Positions 40,731 to 53,400 are shown, numbered from the stretch's first letter. The stretch is 64,000 nt of DNA from Mesostigma viride (GCA_009746045.1 RPFO01000667.1:6677046-6741045), one strand, 5' to 3'. A program made the numbers and translations. Notes: a model not told the origin generated them from the letters alone.

Positions 40731-42110
40731 ACCGTTAGTAATATCTTAACGTAATCATTCAGAGCATGAGTTGCTCCTTTTTATAGTGTTAAATTCTCGT
40801 GTGCTGCCGCCAAGTTCATGCTGGCAGTTATCAATCTTTGATTAGTACAGCGACTACTTTGTTACAGTAGTTGATGTTGTAATGGTACTTTTATCAGATC
40901 ATGCCCGCAGTTGCCCTACCTAGCTGATCAATTGATAGTTTCATTCGGTTGGGCACTCGTAGGTTGTATCATGGTACGTAATGTCCTGCCTACATTTTAC
41001 CGCCCAGCTCAACCTTGCCAGCTTTTCTTAACCAACCAGCTAACTAGTCTACTCTATTTTGGTAACCGACACCCCGCGCGCCAGTGCCCAGCCCAAGGTA
41101 TTCTAATTTAGCAATCACTTACCCCCTTGTCAATTAACAAGTCACCCGTATTGTATAGTTACAAATCCCTGCATCCACCGGCCAGCTTGAGCTGGTGTTC
41201 AGCTTACCGTGAAGAAAACAACCAGGTAACTAATTTCAATACTGTCCTCTTATGGTTACTATGCCTCTTGCGGTTGCCTGCAGCTCAAGCTATTTATTTT
41301 CGTGAGTCACGAGCTATGAGCTAACTATTCGTCTCTGATACTAAAAACAAACACCGTGCGTCCCTGCTCTCAGCCCAAAATCGTGGTGAGCCACCTGCCC
41401 CGCCAGATCCTCGATCAAGCGCGCCGAGCTGAACATCTACGACCTCAGTTTACCAGGCGGACGTGGGCAATTAGAGGTGCTTCATCTCCCCGCGCTGTTC
41501 GGCCACGGACGGACCCAAAGACAACCTCAGCGACATGCATCGCTCGGAGGACATCCGCGATGCGTATGGGGTGGGTGGCTTGGTAGCTCAAGAATCACCT
41601 GTGTTTCCTATTCTTTCGGTCAGACAACTCATCGGCATCCGCCCAAGGTCAGAGCAGAACTTCTGATCAGAGGACCTACGTGGGAAATGCCAGAAGAGGG
41701 GGGGTTGATGACCTGCAGACTAATGCCTTTTGATCCCTTTTGATCCCGTGTGGATGATTTGTGCCATTTGTATAGACAATGAGAAATGGGCTGCCGTCTG
41801 CGATAAGCTCCTTCCTGTGGGGCATGCCCCTTTTTTCTCCCCACGGGCCTCGCGGCCCATTGGTAGAATGCAGGGTAGAAGTCCGCAGGTGGAGGTTATT
41901 GCCACCGAGGATAGCCGCTACACTACCGCCTCGTCTGCCATTACAGCAGAGGACAGCTCAGATGAGGATTATATCCCCACCTAGTGACTATATGGTTGGG
42001 GCATGATGCAGACGAAATTTGTAACTTTCGTGCAATTATTTTTTCTAATGAGATTAGCATAGTACTCCATGGCATGCCCATGCGCATGACACGCAAGTAC
42101 TTACTTACTT

Positions 42111-42285
42111 CCTCACTCACTCACTCACTCACTCACTCACTCACTCACTCACTCACTCACTCACTCACTCACTCACTCACTCACTCACTCACTCACTCAC
42201 TCACTCACTCACTCACTCACTCACTCACTCACTCACTCACTCACTCACTCACTCACTCACTCACTCACTTACTTACTTACTTACC
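42111..42285. repeat. (CTCA)n tetramer array
   Basis: About 39 units, bordered by short CTTA runs on both sides. Confidence 0.95.
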
Positions 42286-42471
42286 ATTTGTATACCCGTT
42301 TGGTATACAGCCAACTTTTAACCCCATGGTACATGAAGTCTGTCCTTTTTTGGAAGAACATTCGCCATGCCCCTCCCCAGTCCCCACCGTCACAGGGGTC
42401 ATCACCAGTCACTAGTCACCACCTCACCGCACACTTTGTCAGGCCCTACGCTTGCCAAGATGCACAAATTC

Positions 42472-42778
42472 TTGGGAGGGAAGGAGGGAGGGAGGGAGGG
42501 AGGGAGGGAGGGAGGGAGGGAGGGAGGGAGGGAGGGAGGGAGGGAGGGAGGGAGGGAGGGAGGGAGGGAGGGAGGGAGGGAGGGAGGGAGGGAGGGAGGG
42601 AGGGAGGGAGGGAGGGAGGGAGGGAGGGAGGGAGCGAGGGAGCGAGGGAGCGAGGGAGCGAGGGAGCGAGGGAGCGAGGGAGCGAGGGAGGGAGGGAGCG
42701 AGGGAGCGAGGGAGGGAGGGAGCGAGGGAGCGAGGGAGGGAGGGAGGGAGGGAGGGAGGGAGGGAGGGAGGGAGGGAG
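42472..42778. repeat. (GGGA)n with GGGAGCGA variant block
   Basis: Pure GGGA to about 42630, then a GGGAGCGA higher-order block, then GGGA again. This is a purine-only strand over more than 150 bp. Confidence 0.95.
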
Positions 42779-42802
42779 CACAACGGTCCGAGCCGCGCCA
42801 AA

Positions 42803-42931
42803 ATGCAGCCTCGTAAGAAGTACCCGAAAGTGGCGCCCAATGCGAGATTTTGGTGTGCGTGTGCACGAGTCACGGTGACCAAATTCCGGGCGTCAGGCAT
42901 GGCGGCCTGGCAGGCGATGCTGAACGTGTAA
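42803..42931 (+). CDS. Short open frame, 42 aa, unrecognised
   Basis: Starts MQPRKKYPKVAPNARFWCAC and ends at TAA. It could be an upstream exon of the zinc-ribbon gene that follows, but the splice phases I tried do not fit. Confidence 0.2.
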   Translation: MQPRKKYPKVAPNARFWCACARVTVTKFRASGMAAWQAMLNV

Positions 42932-43063
42932 AAAGGCTGAAATTTTAATCAGAGCCTCAGAAGATGTTAATATAATGGATCCGCCAATATTTTTTCTCGA
43001 AAAAAAATTGCGGAATCAAACAGTATGTTGCGTCGTTCACAGGTGGGTGCCTGATCGGTGGCA

Positions 43064-44159
43064 GATTTTCTCTCAACCCCACCTAACCGCGACAAAGAAT
43101 TTCCTGATGAAGTGCACCCTAACATCGGGTTTTTGATCGTAAACGATGCATTTTTTAATTTTAAAGGCCTTGACCGAACGACCTTTTTCATTACCGCTGC
43201 AATTTTGTTGTCCCGAGCTACTGCGTATTTCCTACCAAAGTCGTGGCTGTGTCAGGCTTGGCAGACTCATAGTTCGTATATATTTGCGTTTGCCCCGTTC
43301 GTCATGTTTAATGCAGTCTTTTTTGGCACTAAAGACGCCCACAGCGTCGGGGCTGTTACAAACCTCCCGACATGCACAAACTGCGGGCAGCAGGTGAACG
43401 CCGCAACAAATTTCTGCTGCGGGTGTGAGAATTAATTAATTAATTAATAGACACGTGACTGCGTCACGTGAGCATAAGTCCTCAGTGGGAGGGGAACATG
43501 GGATGGAATGGATTGTATAAGCTATCTAGGTCCTAGTTACAGGGGTGTGGGCACCGCGGCCCGAATCGCTATGAATGCCATACTTGGTCACACGCGGAGC
43601 CCCCACAGGCTTGGGGGTGGTCTCCTTTATCACTACTTGCCATCTATCCTTGCGCACCATCTGCCTCCATACTACAGACAAACCAGGAGGCTGCCCGGGT
43701 GTGAGCCCGTCACGTCTAGTGTAGCACATGTCCATGCCGAGTCTATCACGAAAAGTCCACGGGTGGCGGCCCTGCCGCGCGCGGCCGGGGGCACGCCAGG
43801 TGAGGACGTATCGCCCAGGCTGGGCGGGCTTGGTGCCAGCTAGTCTATCTGATGTATCTACCTGATCTGTGCGGGCCAGGTGCCCGGCTAGGCCCAGGCG
43901 CCTGTGCCTAATAATGTGGGAAACATAGGGCAAATCAGCGTACAAATCCTCATTACTAATGTGCAAACCAAAGGGGATGTTAAGGGCCTTGCGCAGCAGC
44001 TTGGTGACGGCGCCGTCGAATCGTTGCTCCAGCTCCTGCATCAGTGTCCACGTCTCGGCGCCGTAGGTCAGGATCGTCAGAATGACGACCTTGAAGAGGT
44101 CACGCGGGTGTGAGAAAACAGACCTCAAATGCAAGGCAGTAATGGATTATCAATGCACG
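43064..44159 (+). pseudogene. Zinc-ribbon membrane protein exon interrupted by a LINE
   Basis: The left part (43064-43431) encodes two hydrophobic segments (TTFFITAAILLSRATAYFL and SYIFAFAPFVMFNAVFF) and a zinc ribbon (CTNCGQQV ... FCCGCE). A possible acceptor (GGTGGCAG) precedes it. The apparent stop right after CEN is made by the LINE's AATTAA tail. Beyond the insertion (44117-44159) the frame continues with 14 codons (TDLKCKAVMDYQ) and ends at a consensus donor, CACG|GTAAGT. So an exon of a host gene has been cut by the insertion. Other exons are not identified. Function unknown; zinc ribbon plus membrane anchor is seen in many small signalling or quality-control proteins. Confidence 0.55.
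43432..44103 (-). mobile_element. 5'-truncated LINE with 13-bp target-site duplication
   Basis: Flanked by GCGGGTGTGAGAA at 43419-43431 and 44104-44116. The minus strand encodes the C-terminal end of a non-LTR reverse transcriptase: TILTYGAETWTL, LLRKALNIPFGLH, HIIRHRRLGLAGHLART and a Trp/Arg-rich end, with the frame closing near 43526. The 3' end is GTCACGTGTCTATTAATTAA. The motif set is that of jockey/RTE/CR1-like LINEs. Confidence 0.85.
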
Positions 44160-44539
44160 GTAAGTCTCACATTCTTATCTTGGGGAAAATTTACTCCTTG
44201 ATGCAGCCTTGACCTGACATGGAGGAATTTTTCACTAGTTCCCCATCTCCGGAGTCTCGTTTTGTCGACAACATCTTCTCTTACGGGAAGTGCGTCATTC
44301 AGCGCGCGACAGTTTGATGGCGAGCCGTCACCTTAAGTATACCAAGTGGTCCAACACAGATTTCCATCGATCGATCAATGTACCCTCATGAATTATTCTG
44401 ATGAATTATTGGCTAACTTGTGCGCATCTGCACGCAACTGACAATACCATTCTGTAGCAAGCTGCATCTCGGCCATCTAGTCAATAAGTTAACAAAAAAA
44501 TTTTGCCGGGCTTATTTTGCCGTTATTCGTCTGGCCCGC

Positions 44540-44700
44540 ACAGGTACGTAGACACATCAGATAGACTAGCTGGCACCAAGCCCGCCCAGCCTGGGCGATA
44601 TGTCCTCACCTGGCGTGCCCCAGGCCGCGCGCGGCAGGGCCGCCACCCATGGACTTTTCGTGATGGACTCGGCATGGACATGTGCTACACTAGACGTGTT
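44540..44700 (+). mobile_element. Internal LINE fragment, inverted relative to 43432-44103
   Basis: Encodes VDTSDRLAGTKPAQPGRYVL and FRDGLGMDMCYTRR, matching the reverse complement of about 43737-43860. The fragment lacks the 3' tail, so it is a rearranged piece, not a simple insertion. 44701-45430 has nothing else I can support. Confidence 0.75.
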
Positions 44701-45435
44701 TAACACGTATGGCTATTTAGAATAGCGCCTTAATGATTGAGAATGAATGCGAAAGACCTTTGACTTCCTATGCGTCACAGCGCACGATGGTGGCTTAAGA
44801 ATACTTGTCACACAATACGAATAAGCTCAAACCCGGAAAACCGGTTTCGTATATTACAATGTTACCACACAGATTAAAACACTCAATGCGGGAAGACTTA
44901 CACCCAGTAGGCGAGGGATTCACACTCGAGCCCACAGGAGGATTACACTCCAGGATTAACAATGGTAAATCATCTGTAGAGCAACGTGGTAAATTACGAT
45001 ACAAGGTCCGGATTGCTGGCATAGCTCGTGCCTTGCCTATTTTGTCCCTTCGTCCCCGTTGGTGGCTGCGCCTGGCGCTGCCAACCAGGCATGACGTCAG
45101 GTCCGCGGGGACGGGCTTCTCGAACCGTCTAGAACACATTAAAGACCAGTACGGCTAGAGGCCTCTCCTGAAAAATATCCAAATGTCCGCAGGTACCATC
45201 ATAACGCATGTGCAGGGCCAAGTGCCTGGCTGTCCCGTAACTCCCGTTCAGGCGCTGGGTCTGCCTACGGCGCAAAGGCCAAGTTCGTCAGCAAAACTTC
45301 TACACTTACTTCCACACGGATTGCCTCGGCTGCCAACTATACTATGGCCTCGGCACTGGCGCCGGATTACGGTCGGCGCCGATCGACCGGGACGGATAGT
45401 TTAATACCACAAATGGCATGTTGCATCCGTGCAAC

Positions 45436-45738
45436 AACGTGACAGGTTCATATACCCGGGCAGCCTCCTGGTTTGTCTGTAATATGGAGGCAGACGGTAC
45501 GCAAGAATAGATGGCAAGTAGTGATGAAAGAGACCACCCCGCCCAAGTCTGTGGGGGCTCCGCGTGTGACCGCGTACATATGGCATTCATAGCGATTCGG
45601 GCCGCGGTGCCCACAACCCTGTAATTACTAGCTAGGACCTAGATAGCTTACACCATCCATTCCATCCCATGTTCCCCTCCGGGCACTGAGGACTTCTGCT
45701 CACGTGACGCAACGTCACGTGTCTATTAATTAATTAAT
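45436..45738 (+). mobile_element. LINE 3' end, 5'-truncated, plus orientation
   Basis: Same 3' sequence as 43432-44103 in the opposite orientation, ending CACGTGTCTATTAATTAATT. No intact frame; no clear target-site duplication. 45740-46616 holds no gene I can support. Confidence 0.8.
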
Positions 45739-46616
45739 GCATGGAGAATGATTAATTAAAATTTAAAGAACTAATCGCGCGCTCCCGTTGGGGAGTCACA
45801 GTCTCACGGAGCACAATAATACCGAGCTTTTCATCTCTGTATGTTGCACACTGCAGAAGGGGGCCGAGACAGATGTACGTCTTCCCTCATGCCCGGAGGC
45901 AAGCCACAGCTGCCATCGAAACTAATCACGAGGAGAGTCTGGCATAACTGTGGGTGCACTAATGCTGAAATTTGCGTGCCCGGTGACATGGCGGGGGCGT
46001 TGTCTGGCACCATGTTCAAAACATGAAGACTGAAGTGCGCGGGTGGACATGCAAGTGCATAGGCTGAACAACTGAAGGTAGCCGACAATACGTACTGACG
46101 TATGCTGAGCAATACACCCGGTGCACTTCGAAGGCCATGCATGTGGCTAGGGTTTCTCCTTGATATTAGATTGGTTGAATATAGTTCGTTTTCGGCTAGG
46201 AGGCGTGGCCTTTGCATGACGGGCAAGAGGATTTCAGCCGTGGGCAACCAAGCACACATGTCGTCGGGCTAGTCCGGCGAGTGGGCACGTGAACCGGCAC
46301 TCCCGGTCACACACGACACCATAGAGATAGTCAGCTGCACCGCCTCATGTCGGCGAATTAACCCACAGTTCCATCGGAATCGTTTCAGCCGCCGGCACTT
46401 CATCTCCGCCTTTCCTCAACCTCGTTTTCAGGATCATACTCATCGTTCCTGCATTTTCAGTCCTCTTCCACTCAGGTTGTGGCTTTTTGAAAGCCACGAA
46501 TGTACCCGGGGATGGGACGCTTCGGCTGCCTTAATGCCTACAAATTCAATACTGATGTCCCCCCGGCTCTCACCTTCCTCCATCATTCCGCTGACATTGC
46601 ACTCCGTGTCTGTGTC

Positions 46617-48670
46617 TTGTTCTTGTTCTTGTTCTAGCTTGTTCTAGCTTGTTCTTGTTCTTGTTCTTGTTCTAGCTTGTTCTAGCTTGTTCTTGTTCTT
46701 GTTCTTGTTCTTGTTCTTGTTCTTGTTCTTGTTCTTGTTCTTGTTCTTGTTCTTGTTCTTGTTCTTGTTCTTGTTCTTGTTCTTGTTCTTGTTCTTGTTC
46801 TTGTTCTTGTTCTTGTTCTTGTTCTTGTTCTTGTTCTTGTTCTTGTTCTTGTTCTTGTTCTTGTTCTTGTTCTTGTTCTTGTTCTTGTTCTTGTTCTTGT
46901 TCTTGTTCTTGTTCTTGTTCTTGTTCTTGTTCTTGTTCTTGTTCTTGTTCTTGTTCTTGTTCTTGTTCTTGTTCTTGTTCTTGTTCTTGTTCTTGTTCTT
47001 GTTCTTGTTCTTGTTCTTGTTCTTGTTCTTGTTCTTGTTCTTGTTCTTGTTCTTGTTCTTGTTCTTGTTCTTGTTCTTGTTCTTGTTCTTGTTCTTGTTC
47101 TTGTTCTTGTTCTTGTTCTTGTTCTTGTTCTTGTTCTTGTTCTTGTTCTTGTTCTTGTTCTTGTTCTTGTTCTTGTTCTTGTTCTTGTTCTTGTTCTTGT
47201 TCTTGTTCTTGTTCTTGTTCTTGTTCTTGTTCTTGTTCTTGTTCTTGTTCTTGTTCTTGTTCTTGTTCTTGTTCTTGTTCTTGTTCTTGTTCTTGTTCTT
47301 GTTCTTGTTCTTGTTCTTGTTCTTGTTCTTGTTCTTGTTCTTGTTCTTGTTCTTGTTCTTGTTCTTGTTCTTGTTCTTGTTCTTGTTCTTGTTCTTGTTC
47401 TTGTTCTTGTTCTTGTTCTTGTTCTTGTTCTTGTTCTTGTTCTTGTTCTTGTTCTTGTTCTTGTTCTTGTTCTTGTTCTTGTTCTTGTTCTTGTTCTTGT
47501 TCTTGTTCTTGTTCTTGTTCTTGTTCTTGTTCTTGTTCTTGTTCTTGTTCTTGTTCTTGTTCTTGTTCTTGTTCTTGTTCTTGTTCTTGTTCTTGTTCTT
47601 GTTCTTGTTCTTGTTCTTGTTCTTGTTCTTGTTCTTGTTCTTGTTCTTGTTCTTGTTCTTGTTCTTGTTCTTGTTCTTGTTCTTGTTCTTGTTCTTGTTC
47701 TTGTTCTTGTTCTTGTTCTTGTTCTTGTTCTTGTTCTTGTTCTTGTTCTTGTTCTTGTTCTTGTTCTTGTTCTTGTTCTTGTTCTTGTTCTTGTTCTTGT
47801 TCTTGTTCTTGTTCTTGTTCTTGTTCTTGTTCTTGTTCTTGTTCTTGTTCTTGTTCTTGTTCTTGTTCTTGTTCTTGTTCTTGTTCTTGTTCTTGTTCTT
47901 GTTCTTGTTCTTGTTCTTGTTCTTGTTCTTGTTCTTGTTCTTGTTCTTGTTCTTGTTCTTGTTCTTGTTCTTGTTCTTGTTCTTGTTCTTGTTCTTGTTC
48001 TTGTTCTTGTTCTTGTTCTTGTTCTTGTTCTTGTTCTTGTTCTTGTTCTTGTTCTTGTTCTTGTTCTTGTTCTTGTTCTTGTTCTTGTTCTTGTTCTTGT
48101 TCTTGTTCTTGTTCTTGTTCTTGTTCTTGTTCTTGTTCTTGTTCTTGTTCTTGTTCTTGTTCTTGTTCTTGTTCTTGTTCTTGTTCTTGTTCTTGTTCTT
48201 GTTCTTGTTCTTGTTCTTGTTCTTGTTCTTGTTCTTGTTCTTGTTCTTGTTCTTGTTCTTGTTCTTGTTCTTGTTCTTGTTCTTGTTCTTGTTCTTGTTC
48301 TTGTTCTTGTTCTTGTTCTTGTTCTTGTTCTTGTTCTTGTTCTTGTTCTTGTTCTTGTTCTTGTTCTTGTTCTTGTTCTTGTTCTTGTTCTTGTTCTTGT
48401 TCTTGTTCTTGTTCTTGTTCTTGTTCTTGTTCTTGTTCTTGTTCTTGTTCTTGTTCTTGTTCTTGTTCTTGTTCTTGTTCTTGTTCTTGTTCTTGTTCTT
48501 GTTCTTGTTCTTGTTCTTGTTCTTGTTCTTGTTCTTGTTCTTGTTCTTGTTCTTGTTCTTGTTCTTGTTCTTGTTCTTGTTCTTGTTCTTGTTCTTGTTC
48601 TTGTTCTTGTTCTTGTTCTTGTTCTTGTTCTTGTTCTTGTTCTTGTTCTTGTTCTTGTTCTTGTTCTTGT
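46617..48670. repeat. (TTGTTC)n hexamer array, about 2.05 kb
   Basis: About 340 near-perfect hexamers. The first 75 bp contain CTAGCTTG variants; the rest is uniform to 48670. Frames of 669 and 674 codons (Arg-Thr and Phe-Leu dipeptides) come only from the repeat. 48680-49690 has no recognised gene. Confidence 0.98.
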
Positions 48671-50639
48671 TTGTTTTGCTGTTCTTGTCATTTTTCTTTT
48701 TCTGTTACTGAGGGAGCTAGGCTGGGCTGCGCGCAGTGTGTGCTACTCTCGTGTTTTTTCTGTGGGCACTTGAGAGACTACTAAGGCAAGGATAGGGCCC
48801 CCCACACGGCAATATCAGCCTTTGCTTTTGTTTACCCTCCCATATCTCTTTACAAACGCCAAAAAACACAAAGCTGGCAGGAGCACGGTGACTCATCTGG
48901 AACATGACTGAAGGGAAATCTTTTCGTTACAGGAAAGAGGTGTCAAGTATGACAATTGGCAGGCCCCCCCACCGGGAATACCCATGTTCCGAGTCCTTTC
49001 AGCTGTGTTGTTAGCCACATCCTGCCCGGCCCGGGGAGATGCATCATGGACCACCGGCCGCTATCGCGTAACGGATGTTACGCAGTGAACATTGACTTAC
49101 CTCAAGATGCTCCGCTCTGGTTCTGTTTGATGTCTTAGCTCTCAGTGCCTCTGAATCAACATGAAACACCTTATGACTTTCTGGCATGCTCTTACCCTCC
49201 ACACAATTATACGGCAATCAAGTGGCATTGATTTCCGGAAGTACACTGCTATTTCTCGGCAGTTCCTCTCTCGTTTCTCCTCAAAGGAATGGCGGAAGCG
49301 TCGTTGCATCAACACGCGCCATAACCAATGATCACTGCCAGGATGACCATACTCTACGTTGCCTGACCGGCGCCTGCAGCGCAAGCATTTGTCGCTTACC
49401 AACTCCACTCGCCCACATCCCGAAAGCACCCGTCGCGTCATTTATGCCATTTACAACCGCAGGTACCCTCAACGTATCTACGTACGTCGGCCGGCCAGAC
49501 GCAACGGGATGCCTTGACGCGTTTTCAGGAACACATGTGGAACGAGTCACCGAGCGGGGGGGCAGTCCTGTGGCGGGACGATTGGATGGGAACTAATATC
49601 TTTGTCTGTGGTTCCGCTTACAGCACAGTCTGTAGATAGCAGCTGATGTGAACATGCAGAAAACTTAGGACCGCTCCGGGCGGCACGCCGCCTTCATATT
49701 GGCCGCCCTGCCGCCAACGACGACACCCCCCTACATGGCGCCATGGCCCAATACGGGTGGTGGGAATGGCGGATCGTACCCTTGGAACATGTCCCCGGCA
49801 CCTTTACCGGCGCAGCTTTCCGCAAAGCCGCAGGGCATCGGGAAACTTTTTGGAAACGAATTTCACATGCATTTCTGCCCCACGGTTTTTGCATTGAAGG
49901 CAAGAGCTTCAAAGCTCGGTCTCGCCGCCGCCCGCCTCCCCCCCGTCCCCGCCCTCTTATTCTGATTATGTACGCCCTCTTATGTTCATCCGTGACTGGC
50001 GTCTGAAGCATTATCTCCACCCACTGATATCGCCCATGTTATCCCCACAGCATCGCCCCTGCCCCTAGCTCCACCTTCCACACATGTGTCCCCCGCTCCT
50101 TCTCTTTACTCCACCAGTCTCCGCTGCCTACGTCACATGTCTCGGCTTATGCAACGTGGCAACTTTCATGCATCCTATCTCGAAGCCTGGAGCTTGAAGA
50201 AGCTTACCAGCTTACACATTGCCGTCGGGTCGTGCTCCCCAGCTGATCTGCAAGTCCCCCGCTTCCATGCCACTAGTCTGCGAGGCCTTCTCTCACGTAT
50301 CATCCGGCACCGTGTCAATGCCGGAATGCAGATGCACTGCGTACGCGTCGTTTACTGATCTCCCCTTTCATTCATGCTGCGATGCATGGATGAGCTGTGT
50401 TTGCCCCACATTCTGCATTTGCAGCAAGTGCAGGCTGCGATGCCGCTCGAGGTGCGCAACACTTTCGGCACTCCCATTGCCGCCTGGCATTACTCTCCCA
50501 TGCACCTTGGGACGAATGGTTTTCAGCAACGGGAAGGTCAGCCGCGGTACAACGCCCATGCACCGAGCGGGCCACTCATCTCGGGCAGGGCCCTGCCCCT
50601 GCCAACAACAACGGTATTTCAAGCACCTTGATCCCACCT

Positions 50640-52260
50640 CACAGCACGTCATGACCGCTGACCTCAGCATCCTGCCGAGCCACACACTTGTAGACCTTTT
50701 TGCCAAAGGCACCAAGTTTCGGCCGTGGGTCCAGCGCACGTGTGCCATAGAGGTGAATACATTGCTCTCAACATCACTGCGCAAATTCTGCAATGCCGTT
50801 TGCACGGACCTACACGGCTAGTTGCTCCCCTTCAGCCATTGATGGACCCGTGGTTTAGCGCCGTCATTCACGAATGCAATGCACGTCTCACAAGGCTTGA
50901 TTACCGTCTCCGGCAGGTCCACCGCACCACCTGGCTCTTAACACCACAGATAAAGCACTTCTTGACCACTTCAAGCAGCCTGGACTTTATCATCACGTGT
51001 GTTGACAAGAGTGCCAACAACTTTTCTTTTATCTGCAAGAAGCACTACCTTGCTACTACTTTGCAACACGAGTTGGCGTCCAGCCCTACCCATATGTTCA
51101 GCGTGCACAGTACGTCCACAGCCAGTATCACTGCACTGCTCATCGGGCTTTTCTGCACACCCAATAGATTGTTGCTTGGGCATTCCTTCAGCGGCAGCGA
51201 CGCGCCACCGCCACTACGTTCCCATATCTGTATCTCCCTAGCTCTGAAGCTGCACAAAACTCCTGTTGCTTTGCGCACCATTGCTGCGTCGCATTCCGCC
51301 CCACTGATGCCTCTATCGAAACTCATCTGCCATGCTTTGAATGCTCTTCTCCCCGAAGCCAATGCATTATGTGTGGAGGTGCTGTCGAATGCCGGGTATG
51401 AATGCGCTGGTAGTTGGATCGTCATAGACTCAGCCCAAGTACGCCTACGCCTTGCCGCCCTTAGCCGTTCTAAGACAGCAGCAGAGAAGCGTATACCTAT
51501 GCCCATAGCCACCTATGATTTCACCACTCTATATACCGCACTAGATTTGCACGATTTGAAAGCTCGTTTATATAGCCTCCTTACTTGTCTGTATGCACGT
51601 AGGCCTCACGGGCGCAACCACCTGCACGTGCGTGTTTCTCAGACCAAGCCCACGGCAACGTGGCTCTCAGGGATTGCGGCAGGTGCTATCGTGCGGGATG
51701 CTTATTATAATTATACTATCACGAAGGCTGACCTTGTTCATTGGATCTCCTATCTTGTTGATAACATGCACCTTCATTTGTTTTTAGGGCACTGTATACC
51801 AACAAGCTATCGGCATCCCCATGGGCACTAACTGTGCCGGGCTCCTTGCAAACCTCTATCTATACACTATGAGATTGCATTCATGGAGAATCTCATTGCC
51901 TCAAATGATGATGTTCTCATCAGGCGTTTTATCCACACATGTCGATACATTGATGATGTCATTGCTTTCGACAACCCTGATTTCGCAACCCATTTGTATA
52001 TCACAGCTGGTCTGCCTGGCATCTACCCGCAAGCGTCCCTCACGTTAAAGCTCACGTCGGAGGAATCATACTAGTTGCAACTACCTCGATCTTAACATTA
52101 CCCATCACAAGAAGGGCTGGCGTAGGGCTGTCTATGATAAGCGCAAGGATCCTAAATATCAGCAAATTATTCCTTTTATTCGCTACCCCGATATTCACAG
52201 TCTCCTTTCCCATACAGCAAAATATGGTGTTGTTCTTAGTTGAGTTGCATCGTTTTTCCC
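50640..52260 (+). pseudogene. Decayed reverse transcriptase (Penelope-like or related)
   Basis: Conserved blocks occur in order across at least three frames: LALKLHKTPVALRTIAAS, PIATYDFTTLYTALDLHDLK (first catalytic Asp), AIGIPMGTNCAGLLANLYLY, FIHTCRYIDDVIAFDNPDFA (catalytic Asp pair) and YLDLNITHHKKGW followed by AVYDKRKDPKYQ. The MGTNCA and YIDD boxes and the KLHK start fit Penelope-like elements and related RTs. Frameshifts lie just before AIGIPMG and just before the segment containing FMENLIASNDD. No GIY-YIG endonuclease recognised. Upstream (49690-50640) may be 5' element sequence. Confidence 0.65.
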
Positions 52261-53110
52261 GTAGACCTTTGTTCTTATCGTGTCGATTTCATCACGACTC
52301 TTGTTGAACTCTTGCATAGTTTGTTGGTCAAAGACTATGAACGAGACATTATGCTCTGTCAAGTCCGGTGTTTTTTGCAACGTCACCCACATCTGTTCGA
52401 TGCTGCCCCTTGGCACAAGCTCTACAAACAGGTCGTGGACCGGCTGGATCGCGTAGTATCTCCGCACATCTGAACCCTGTGATGCCAGCTCTCCTTTGCG
52501 GACGTTCCAAGCTTGGCACTTGATTCGTTGTCCACATCGTCGCGTCGCTGCAGCAACACGATGTTTTCTGGCATACGCGGGCTTTTGGTTCCCGCCGCTC
52601 ATTTGAAAGTGCTGTCCTCCGGATTTTTGCCTTTGCACCGTGTGCAGTTCTTGGACGTTTGGAATCATGGCATAGCTAACGTAATGACTGACTAGCTAGA
52701 CCTTTTCAGTGGTTTTCCATTGGCGGGTATTTCCTCGTAAATGGTGGGAGAGCGATCGCAGCAATGGTGCTCACCACTAGACACTCCCGGCCAGTTAGGC
52801 TCGAAACACACGCCCTGATCAAGCAAGCTGTTTCCGGCCCCACCGTCTAGGTCATCTAGTCGCTCTACACGTAAAGCCAGCCATAATTTCAATGCACAAG
52901 GCTACACATTTCGATCTCCATTCATAAATTCATCATCATGAACGACTCGAAAACGCGGACAAGATCTCGGCAGGCTCGAGCTACCATGGTCCAGATTCTC
53001 CCGATTTCTGGCCTGCGCTGGTTCTCTCTTTGATACTGCAATCCGTCAACATTAATTACGCGGCAACCCTATCTGAACCTGCTTCTATAGACATCATGGA
53101 TCCTGTGATG

Positions 53111-53400
53111 TCACGAGGGTGGAACCCATAGCGGCTTTAGGTCCCCGCCCTGCCAGTGGACTTTGGGCTTCTCGGGGGATGGCTTGTGGCAGATGAAGGT
53201 GGGCCACAGCTTGCGACGCTGCTGTTGCTGCGCAGGAGTCAGGTCACAAGTTGTCCAGCGACCATGGGGTGGAGTGCAGAGTCTTGCGTTGCAAAAGGAA
53301 GCGCATCTTACCCTCTGGGGAGTCAAAGGTGAGCAGTGTGCTGGCAGGGGAACGTTCCGGAGAATGATAACCCCAGATTGTTGAGCCAGAGGAAGCTAGC
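53111..53400 (-). pseudogene. Degenerate ORF1p-like C-terminal remnant
   Basis: The minus strand keeps FDSPEGKMRFLLQRKTLHST in one frame and DLTPAQQQQRRKLWPTF then VHWQGGDLKPL in another, matching the C-terminal CTD of the ORF1-only family with frameshifts. No tail or duplication visible. This is the most diverged member in the window. Confidence 0.6.

Noticed and set aside
41356-41586. Possible exon with VVSHLPRQILDQARRAE
   Set aside because: Suggestive in two overlapping frames, but I could not match it to a family or find consistent splice sites.
45831-46259. 142-codon minus-strand frame
   Set aside because: No recognisable domain, unusual composition and no splice or neighbour support.
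46682-48711. Frames of 669 and 674 codons coding Arg-Thr and Phe-Leu dipeptides
   Set aside because: Produced entirely by the TTGTTC hexamer, with no start context or flanking domain.
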